From an uncultured Rhodospirillales bacterium (GTDB taxonomy: Bacteria; Pseudomonadota; Alphaproteobacteria; Acetobacterales; Acetobacteraceae), in assembly GCA_903823665.1 (NCBI GenBank), contig CAIJTR010000053.1:1-64000 (forward strand): DNA of 64,000 bases, written 5' to 3'. Positions 42,985-50,108 of the stretch are shown piece after piece (the stretch's first letter is position 1; each line of letters opens with the position of its first letter). A model generated the notes under the pieces. The model had not been told where the DNA came from. It did not search any database and saw nothing but the letters and a program-made list of their open reading frames with translations. Both the position numbers and the translations under genes were made by a program.

Positions 42985-44337
42985 TCAAAGCGGTGCCGGA
43001 ACCCCCGCCTTCACCATCGCCGCCGCCTGCCGATCCGCCAGTGCCTGGGTGTCGAAATCCTGGATCAGTTCCTGGAACAACCGGCTCCAGTTGATCTCCG
43101 CCTTCAGCCGGAAGAACACACTGCCCAGACCGATGGCACTGCGATCCATCAGCACGAACTCACGCGGCGGCCGCACGCCGCCAGTGCGCTTCAGCCCCTC
43201 ATGCACCTTCATGGCAACCGACCGGCCAAATGAGGGATCATCCACCTCAGTGATCTTGCGCACCCGGTCATCCATCAGCGGCTCATACAAAAAGCGCGCC
43301 CACAGGTTGAGAATGTCCATCTTCTCGTTGGACAGATCGGTGAAGCCCCATTGCTCATACGCATGATGCGACTTCTCGCGGTCATCGTCGCGGATCGCCT
43401 CATACAGATCGATCACCGCGCGGACGAAATGCGCCGGGAACACCCGGATCGCACCGTAATCGAGCAGGTTCACCGTGCCATCCGGGCGAACCTGATAATT
43501 GCCCAAATGCGGATCGCCATGAATAACACCGTATTGATAAAACGGCACATACCACGCGCGGAACAGAGCCTCGGCCATCACGCTGCGTTCTTCCGGCGGC
43601 GGATCTTCCTCCAGCCGCTTCATCATCGCCCGGCCCTCAAGCCAGCTCATCGTCACCAGCCGCTTGGTGCACAAATGCTCAACCGGCACGGGGACATGCA
43701 CCAAAGGCTGATTTTCCAGCATGATGCCATAAAGCCGCATCTGAGCCGCCTCACGGGTGTAATCCAGCTCCTCACGCAGCCGCTCATCGAGCTCGGTGTA
43801 GATGTCCTCGGTCTGGATCGAGCTATCCATGCGGCGATAAACCGACATGGCCAGCCGCAGCTGCCGCAGATCGGCCTCCATCGTGCTTGCCATATCTGGA
43901 TATTGCAGCTTGCACGCTACGCGCTCACCGGTGGTCAACGTTCCCCGATGCACCTGCCCGAGCGAGGCCGCAGCAGCAGCCTGCAGATCAAACTCGGAGA
44001 AATGGCTCATCCAGTTCGCCCCAAGCTCTCCCTGCATGCGCCTGCGCACAAACGCCGCCCCCATCGAGGGCGCGTTGGCCTGCAACTCCGACAATTCCGC
44101 CGCATACTCCGCAGGCAGCGCGTCCGGGATGGTAGTGAGGAACTGCGCCACCTTCATCATCGGGCCTTTCAGCCCACCGAGGATGGTTTTCAGATCCTCC
44201 GCATGCCCGGCGCGATCACCCTTCAGCCCAATCCGGCTGCCCGCCACGCGCAATGCAATTCCGCCGACGGCACCGGAGGTTTGCGCCATCCGTTTGATTT
44301 CGCCGAACAGCGACGACTTGTCTTCCGTGCCACTCAC
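42985..44337 (-). CDS. ABC1/UbiB-like atypical protein kinase
   Basis: 450 residues from GTG 44337, whose GTGA overlaps the pepF stop. UbiB/COQ8 proteins are ATPases needed for ubiquinone synthesis. Family marks are the Ala-rich nucleotide loop AAAASLGQVHRG near residue 137, the Lys in ACKLQYPDM, REELDYTREA, HGDPHLGNYQV (catalytic loop) and NLLDYG (metal-binding DYG). The diagnostic KxGQ motif is KVAQ here (residues 62-65), a Gly to Ala change. A length below 500 residues and no C-terminal membrane helices separate it from canonical UbiB, so I give no symbol. Confidence 0.85.
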   Translation of the reverse strand: MSGTEDKSSLFGEIKRMAQTSGAVGGIALRVAGSRIGLKGDRAGHAEDLKTILGGLKGPMMKVAQFLTTIPDALPAEYAAELSELQANAPSMGAAFVRRRMQGELGANWMSHFSEFDLQAAAAASLGQVHRGTLTTGERVACKLQYPDMASTMEADLRQLRLAMSVYRRMDSSIQTEDIYTELDERLREELDYTREAAQMRLYGIMLENQPLVHVPVPVEHLCTKRLVTMSWLEGRAMMKRLEEDPPPEERSVMAEALFRAWYVPFYQYGVIHGDPHLGNYQVRPDGTVNLLDYGAIRVFPAHFVRAVIDLYEAIRDDDREKSHHAYEQWGFTDLSNEKMDILNLWARFLYEPLMDDRVRKITEVDDPSFGRSVAMKVHEGLKRTGGVRPPREFVLMDRSAIGLGSVFFRLKAEINWSRLFQELIQDFDTQALADRQAAAMVKAGVPAPL

Positions 44338-46124
44338 GACGCTGTTGCCTCCAATTCGTCAATGAAGCCCGAAATCACGTCCAATCCCTTGCGCCAAAAC
44401 GCCGGGTCTGACGCATCCAGCCCAAATGGGGCGAGCATTTCCTTGTGCCGCTTGGTGCCACCGGCCTTCAGCATTTCCAGATATTTGGCCTGAAAACCGG
44501 GATGGCCAGACTGGAACACGCCATACAGCGCATTCACCAAACAATCGCCGAACGCATAGGCGTACACATAAAACGGTGAGTGGATGAAATGCGGCACATA
44601 CGCCCAGAACACATTATATTCCGGCGTGAACTCGAACGCTGGCCCGAGCGAATTGCGCTGCACATCCATCCATATCTCGCCGATCTGCTCGGCCATCAGC
44701 TCGCCATTGCGGCGCTCGTCATGCAGTCGCTTCTCGAACTGGAAGAACGCAATCTGGCGCACCACCGTGTTGATCATGTCCTCCACCTTAGAGGCCAGCA
44801 TGATCCGCTTGCGCGCCGGGTCCGTCTCACCATCGAGCAGCGCGCGGAAGGTCAGCATCTCACCGAACACCGACGCCGTCTCGGCCAAGGTCAGCGGCGT
44901 GCCGCTCATCAGATAGCCCTGCTTGGCCGCCAGCACCTGATGCACGCCGTGGCCCAGCTCATGCGCCAGCGTCATCACGTCCCGCGTCTTGCCGTGATAG
45001 TTCAGCAGCAGATAAGGATGCGCGGACGGCACGGTCGGATGTGCGAACGCCCCGCCGGACTTGCCGGGGTTCGGCCCCGCATCAATCCAGGCATTCTTGA
45101 AGAATTTCGACCCCACCTCCGCCAGCTCCGGCGAAAACGCGCCGTAGGCGGCCAGCACCCGGCGCTCGGCCTCGGCCCACGGGATCAGGCTGTCATCATC
45201 GCCCGGCAGCGGCGCATTGCGGTCCCAATGCTGCAACTTCTCCAGCCCCAGCCATTTCGCCTTCAGCGCGTAATAGCGATGCGACAGACGCGGGAAATCC
45301 TGCGAAACCGCCGTCACCAGCGCATCGACCACCTCGTCCTCGACCATGTTCGAGCGATTGCGATAGCTGACGGGCTTCGGATATTTCCGCCAGCTGTCGA
45401 TGATCTCCTTGTCCTTGGCCAGCGTGTTGGTGATCAGCGCGAACAGCTTCGAGTTCGCCTGAAACACCTTCCCAATCGCATGGCCCGCCGCTTCCCGCAC
45501 CGAGCGATCTGTGTCCGACAGCCGGTTGAGTGCTGCCGAGACCGTCAGCTCCTCGCCATTCACATTCACCCGCAAGCCAGCAATCGTCTCGTCGAACAGC
45601 CGACTCCAGGCGCGATCCGTCACGTCTTTCTCGTGCAGCAGCCGTTCCAGCGTGTCCTCCAGCTGATGCGGGCGGAACACCCGCAGATTGGCCAGCCACG
45701 GGCGATACCGGGCCAGTGCCGGGTCCGCAAGCTTCGCCTCCAGCGCCGCATCCTCCAGCCGGTTCAGTTCCAGCGTGAAAAAGATCAGCTGCGCCGAAAT
45801 CGCCGTCACCCGCTCGCCCATCGACTGGTAGAACTTGCCGATCACCGCATCCGTGCTGTCCCCCGCGAACAGCAACTGCGCATAGGACATGACGCGACCG
45901 AGAATTTCCTCAATCGCCTCATACTCCGCTATAGCCGCAGCCAGAGCCTTGCCACTGGCGGCAGCCAGCTTGCCGGAATGCGCAGACTGAAACGCCTTGC
46001 CCATCCGGTCTGCGCGATCAAGGTCGGCTGCCAATTCCGGCGATGACGGGCTTGGATAGAGATCGGTGAGGTTCCATGTCGGCAGGGCGTCGGTGGCCGC
46101 GCTGGTCAATGAGGCATCTGACAT
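44334..46124 (-). CDS. pepF: M3B-family oligoendopeptidase (PepF-type)
   Basis: 596 residues from ATG 46124. The frame stays open far upstream, opposite the acyl-CoA ligase gene, but similarity starts here (LPTWNLTDLYPSPSSPEL, the usual PepF N-terminus). The zinc motif HELGHGVHQ lies near residue 385, with the third ligand Glu in LAETASVFGEMLTF about 25 residues on. HPYLLLNYHGKTRDVMTLAH and HFIHSPFYVYAYAFGDCLV are family blocks. It cleaves oligopeptides in the cytoplasm. Its stop overlaps the UbiB-like start. Confidence 0.92.
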   Translation of the reverse strand: MSDASLTSAATDALPTWNLTDLYPSPSSPELAADLDRADRMGKAFQSAHSGKLAAASGKALAAAIAEYEAIEEILGRVMSYAQLLFAGDSTDAVIGKFYQSMGERVTAISAQLIFFTLELNRLEDAALEAKLADPALARYRPWLANLRVFRPHQLEDTLERLLHEKDVTDRAWSRLFDETIAGLRVNVNGEELTVSAALNRLSDTDRSVREAAGHAIGKVFQANSKLFALITNTLAKDKEIIDSWRKYPKPVSYRNRSNMVEDEVVDALVTAVSQDFPRLSHRYYALKAKWLGLEKLQHWDRNAPLPGDDDSLIPWAEAERRVLAAYGAFSPELAEVGSKFFKNAWIDAGPNPGKSGGAFAHPTVPSAHPYLLLNYHGKTRDVMTLAHELGHGVHQVLAAKQGYLMSGTPLTLAETASVFGEMLTFRALLDGETDPARKRIMLASKVEDMINTVVRQIAFFQFEKRLHDERRNGELMAEQIGEIWMDVQRNSLGPAFEFTPEYNVFWAYVPHFIHSPFYVYAYAFGDCLVNALYGVFQSGHPGFQAKYLEMLKAGGTKRHKEMLAPFGLDASDPAFWRKGLDVISGFIDELEATAS

Positions 46125-46205
46125 AAGAAGATGTGGTCCCGGCTGATGTGCTGCCTTCCTCATGTAAGGTGAGGGCAGGCAAGTCAAAGGGGCAGGAGAG
46201 GATAC

Positions 46206-47888
46206 GTGATGCAAGCCTTGCCGAATTGGCCGAATACCGCCGCCATGATGTGGGCACTCGCCCGCGCCCGTGGCGGCAAAACCATGCTGCGCAGCTTTCA
46301 GGACGGCATTTGGCAGTCCATGACATGGCAACAATTCGCCAGCCGCACCGCCGCCTGCGCCCGCGCCCTGCGCGTCGCCGGTGTGTCCGCCGGCGACCGC
46401 GTGCTGCTGGTCAGCGAGAACAGGCCAGATTTCCTGATTGCGGAAGTGGCCCTGCAATCCATCCGAGCCATTCCGGTGCCAACCTACGTCACCAACACCA
46501 CCGCCGACCACGCCCACGTGCTGGCCGATAGCGGGGCCCGCGCCGCCATCGTCTCCACCGCAGCCCTGGCCGACCGCGTGGCGCAGGCCGGGCCACTCGA
46601 CTTGCTCGTCTGCATGGAAAAAGGCGCGCCCTCCGGCCTCGACTGGCAAGCCCTGGCCGATGCGCCAGCGGATTATTCCGATATCGCAGCCGAGGCCGCC
46701 GAGATCGCAAGCGGGGCGCTGGCGGTGATCATCTACACCTCCGGCACCGGCGGTGCCCCACGCGGCGTCATGCTGCCGCACCGCGCTTTGCTCGCCAACA
46801 TCGCCAGCGTGCAAACGCTGATCGGCCGGCTCAATCTGGAACCAGGTCAGGTCTATCTCTCCTTCCTGCCCCTCGCCCACGCCTATGAACACACCGTCGG
46901 CGGCTTCATCCTGCCGCTGCTGGGGGCTGAAGTGGTGTATGGCCGCGGCGTGGAGCATCTCGCCGCCGACATGCTCACCGTCCGCCCTACCATCATCGCC
47001 ATGGTGCCGCGCCTGCTCGAAGTGCTGCGCAGCCGCATCCTCACGCAGGTCGCCCGGCAAAAGGAGTGGCAGCAGAAGCTATTTCACACCGCCATTTCCA
47101 TTGGCCGCAAGCGCGTCGTCGGCGAAAGCCTCGCGTGGTGGGAGTATCTGGCCGATCCGATCCTCGAACGCCTCGTCCGCCGCAAGCTGCGCGACCGCTT
47201 TGGCGGACGTTTCGCCATCGGCCTGTCCGGCGGAGCACGGCTCGACCCGGAACTTGGCCGCTTCTTCCAGGCGCTCGGCCTCACGCTGCTGCAAGGCTAC
47301 GTCCAAACCGAGGCAGGCCCGCTGATCTCAGCCGTTGCCCCACCAAACCTACGCCTCGACAATATCGGCTATCCCGTGGATGGCGTGGAACTGCGCATCG
47401 CCACTGACGGCGAAATCTGCGTGCGCGGCGATCTGCTGATGGACGGCTATTGGGGCCGCCCGGACGAGACGGCACGGACCATCATCGACGGCTGGCTGCA
47501 CACCGGCGACGTTGGCGAAATCGGGCGAGATGGAGCACTCAACCTCACCGACCGCAAGCGCGACATCATCGTGCTCTCGGGCGGCGAAAACGTCGCCCCG
47601 GCGCGGATCGAGGGCCTGCTGATGGCCGAGCCCGCCATCGCCCAGGCCGTCGTCACCGGCGATGGCAGGCCGTGGCTTTCGGCCCTGCTGGTCCCCGCCG
47701 ACGGAGTGGGCGAACATGACGTGGCCGTGGCCGTGGCGCGCGTGAACAAAACGCTGTCGGTCACCGAGCGGGTGCGCAAACATATTCTGGTGGGGCCGTT
47801 CACCCTGGAGAACGGCCTGCTCACCGCCACCCAAAAAGTCCGCCGGCAGTTGGTCATCAAAGCACATCAGGCCTTGCTGGAGGCGTAA
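46206..47888 (+). CDS. AMP-dependent long-chain acyl-CoA synthetase-like ligase
   Basis: 560 residues from GTG 46206 or ATG 46209, behind GGAGAGG. The ANL-family P-loop is YTSGTGGAPRGVMLPHRA near residue 178. The A5 motif QGYVQTEAGP and A7-A8 HTGDVGEIGRDGALNLTDRKRDIIV, shown in parts HTGDVGEIGRDG and LTDRKRDIIV, are present, and the catalytic Lys is in TATQKVRRQ near the end. LPLAHAYEH fits fatty acyl-CoA ligases that act at the membrane. The P-loop has TGGAPRG where TGxPKG is more usual; the Lys is replaced by Arg. Substrate length cannot be judged. Confidence 0.87.
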   Translation: MMQALPNWPNTAAMMWALARARGGKTMLRSFQDGIWQSMTWQQFASRTAACARALRVAGVSAGDRVLLVSENRPDFLIAEVALQSIRAIPVPTYVTNTTADHAHVLADSGARAAIVSTAALADRVAQAGPLDLLVCMEKGAPSGLDWQALADAPADYSDIAAEAAEIASGALAVIIYTSGTGGAPRGVMLPHRALLANIASVQTLIGRLNLEPGQVYLSFLPLAHAYEHTVGGFILPLLGAEVVYGRGVEHLAADMLTVRPTIIAMVPRLLEVLRSRILTQVARQKEWQQKLFHTAISIGRKRVVGESLAWWEYLADPILERLVRRKLRDRFGGRFAIGLSGGARLDPELGRFFQALGLTLLQGYVQTEAGPLISAVAPPNLRLDNIGYPVDGVELRIATDGEICVRGDLLMDGYWGRPDETARTIIDGWLHTGDVGEIGRDGALNLTDRKRDIIVLSGGENVAPARIEGLLMAEPAIAQAVVTGDGRPWLSALLVPADGVGEHDVAVAVARVNKTLSVTERVRKHILVGPFTLENGLLTATQKVRRQLVIKAHQALLEA

Positions 47889-47902
47889 CCTCATCGCCGT
47901 CC

Positions 47903-47981
47903 CGTAGGGTGCAGTCCGCTTTGGGACTGCACCACCTTCGCGGCGAGAATGGCGCAGTTCCAAAGCGACTTGCACCCTACG
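47903..47981. repeat. Dispersed palindromic repeat, family B, copy 1
   Basis: 79 bp with ends CGTAGGGTGCA and TGCACCCTACG and a nested pair GTCCGCTTTGG... / ...CAAAGCGAC. It lies between the acyl-CoA ligase and the alpha/beta hydrolase. A related element is at 54034-54093. This CGTAGGGTG type of repeat is widespread in proteobacteria. Confidence 0.8.
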
Positions 47982-48048
47982 AAGCCACCCCCCTCGACGC
48001 CGCTCCGCAGCAGTCGCAGACTGTCTCCCGCCTTATCAGGAGACACAC

Positions 48049-48870
48049 ATGACCGCAGCCCCCCGCGCCCGTGGCCAGCTTCAGCGCCCAGATGGCAGCA
48101 TCTATTACGAAAGCACCGGCGCAGGCCCGGCCATCGTGTTCGCCCACGGCCTTGGCGGCAACCATTTGTCGTGGTGGCAGCAGGTCCCGCATTTCGTCGC
48201 CACCCACACCTGCATCACCTTCAGCCATCGCGGCTTCTTCCCGTCCGACGCGCCTGCCGACCCGGCGCAATTCGCCGATGACGTGCTCGCCCTGATCGAC
48301 CATCTCGGCCATGCCCGCATCAGCATCGTCGCGCAATCCATGGGCGGCTGGACGGCCATCGAATTCGCCCTCGCTCACCCAGGCCGCCTGACCGCCATGG
48401 TCCTCGCCGCCACCTCTGGCCGCATCGCCCCGGCCATGGCAGGCCCCGGTGCCGAGGCGCTGCTTGCCGAGTGGAACACCCGGGCCGAAGCAGCACACAC
48501 CGCCGAAGCCGGGGTCGGCGCCCACCCCGCCATGGGCATGCGCGGTTTCACCGAGCAACCCGCCGCCCACCAACTCTACCGCGCCGTGGACGAACTCAGC
48601 ACCACGCTCGACAAAGTTGCCCTTCGCGGACAACTCGGCCAATCACGCACCCGCCCGGCGACCGACCTCGCCGCCATCACAACGCCCACCCTTTGGCTCA
48701 CCGGGGCGGAGGATTGCGTGTTCCCCAGCCCGGTCGCGCCCCTGATGGCCGCCCACATGCCCCACGCCCGCCACACGCAAATCGACCGCGCCGGCCACTC
48801 CGCCTATTTCGAGCGACCCGCCGACTTCAATCGCATTGTGGCGGACTTTCTGGCGGAGAACGCAGCATGA
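48049..48870 (+). CDS. Alpha/beta hydrolase
   Basis: 273 residues behind AGGAGACACAC. The fold is clear: the oxyanion-hole region VFAHGLGGNHLSWWQQV near residue 30, the nucleophile elbow AQSMGGW near residue 95, the acid in GAEDCVFPS, and the final His in DRAGHSAYFERP. Family members include 3-oxoadipate enol-lactonases, esterases and dehalogenases; the sequence does not choose among them. It overlaps the M20 amidohydrolase start by ATGA, which suggests a shared catabolic role, perhaps ring opening or ester cleavage before amide hydrolysis. Confidence 0.87.
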   Translation: MTAAPRARGQLQRPDGSIYYESTGAGPAIVFAHGLGGNHLSWWQQVPHFVATHTCITFSHRGFFPSDAPADPAQFADDVLALIDHLGHARISIVAQSMGGWTAIEFALAHPGRLTAMVLAATSGRIAPAMAGPGAEALLAEWNTRAEAAHTAEAGVGAHPAMGMRGFTEQPAAHQLYRAVDELSTTLDKVALRGQLGQSRTRPATDLAAITTPTLWLTGAEDCVFPSPVAPLMAAHMPHARHTQIDRAGHSAYFERPADFNRIVADFLAENAA

Positions 48871-50069
48871 GCCTTGATACCGCCCGCTTCCTCGCCGACC
48901 TCAACGAACTCCGCCAGATCGGGGCCTACAAAACCGGCGTGCATCGCCCAACCTACTCGCCAGACGACATGCGCTCCCGCCAATGGCTGATGAACAGCAT
49001 GACCGAAATCGGCCTCAAGCCTGAGATCGACGGCATCGGCAACGTCATCGGCCGCCACACCGGCCCCGGCCCGCATCTGCTTGCCGGCAGCCATATCGAA
49101 ACGCAGAATTACGCGGGATGGCTGGACGGAGCCCTCGGCGTCGTGGCCGCGTTGGCCCTTGCCCGCGCCGGTCTGCCCGTCGATGTCGTGGCCTTCGCCG
49201 ATGAGGAGGGCCATTTCGAAGGCGGCTTCCTCGGCAGCCGCTCGGCGGCGGGCGATCTGACCGAAGCACAGATCGACGCCTCCCGCAGCCGCAACGACGG
49301 CACGCCGTTGCGGGATGCGCTCGCCACAGCAGGCCTCGAAGGCAAGCCGCGTATCGTGCTCGACCCCAGCCGCTACAAGGGCTTTTTCGAAATGCACATC
49401 GAGCAAGGCACGCAGCTTGAGAACGCCGGCGAGCACGCGGGGGTCGTCACCGGCATCATCGCCATCTGGCAGTTCCGCATCGTCATCACCGGCCAGCAGG
49501 ACCACGCCGGCGGCACCACCATGGCCGAACGACGCGATGCGGGCCTGACCGCCGTACGCCTCCTCGCCGCCATCGACGCCGAATTCCCCCGAATCTGCGG
49601 CCCGCACACGGTCTGGACAACCGGCAGCATCAAGCTCGACCCCGGTGCGCCCTCCATCATCCCAGGCGGGGCCGACATCCTGTTCCAAATCCGCGACATC
49701 AGCACCGAAACTCTGCAACGCATGGAAGAGACGCTGGTCCGGCTCATCCAAGAGAGCAACCGCCGCGAGCGCTGCACCACGGAGCTGATCGTCATCCGCC
49801 GCTCCGTCCCGGCGCTGTGCAACCCCGCGATGATGGCAGCCCTCGATACCGCCGCCGAGCACTTCGCCCCCGGCAAATGGCGGCGCATGCAAAGCGGTGC
49901 GGGCCATGACGCGCAGGTGATGGCCCCCCTCATGCCCGTCGCCATGCTGTTCACCCCCAGCATCGGCGGCATCAGCCATCACTGGGCGGAGGACACCAAA
50001 GAGGAAGACCTCGCCCTCTGCTGCCAAATTCTCGAGCACGCAGCGCGGAGTTTCCTCGCCTCGTCATAA
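48867..50069 (+). CDS. M20-family Zn-dependent amidase/hydantoinase-type hydrolase
   Basis: 400 residues from ATG 48867, coupled to the hydrolase before it; the longer frame is a shadow. This is the allantoate amidohydrolase / N-carbamoyl-L-amino acid hydrolase group. Metal-site motifs are LLAGSHIETQNYAGWLDGALG near residue 73 (His and bridging Asp; in parts LLAGSHIETQ and GWLDGALG), ADEEGHFEGGFLGSRSA, the family's FFEMHIEQGTQLE, GQQDHAGGTTM and the late His in GGISHHWAE. It releases ammonia and CO2 or amino acids from ureido compounds. Acting on allantoate would feed urea or ammonia metabolism, but the gene is far from urease. Confidence 0.85.
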   Translation: MSLDTARFLADLNELRQIGAYKTGVHRPTYSPDDMRSRQWLMNSMTEIGLKPEIDGIGNVIGRHTGPGPHLLAGSHIETQNYAGWLDGALGVVAALALARAGLPVDVVAFADEEGHFEGGFLGSRSAAGDLTEAQIDASRSRNDGTPLRDALATAGLEGKPRIVLDPSRYKGFFEMHIEQGTQLENAGEHAGVVTGIIAIWQFRIVITGQQDHAGGTTMAERRDAGLTAVRLLAAIDAEFPRICGPHTVWTTGSIKLDPGAPSIIPGGADILFQIRDISTETLQRMEETLVRLIQESNRRERCTTELIVIRRSVPALCNPAMMAALDTAAEHFAPGKWRRMQSGAGHDAQVMAPLMPVAMLFTPSIGGISHHWAEDTKEEDLALCCQILEHAARSFLASS

Positions 50070-50108
50070 TTCATTGCGTCCACCGGCGCGGCGCGGCAGT
50101 CTTCGCAC

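Noticed and set aside
44334-47060. A 908-codon minus-strand frame covering pepF and much of the acyl-CoA ligase gene
   Set aside because: Only the part from 46124 downward matches PepF. The upstream part is antisense to a clear ligase gene and low in complexity; it is open only because of high GC.
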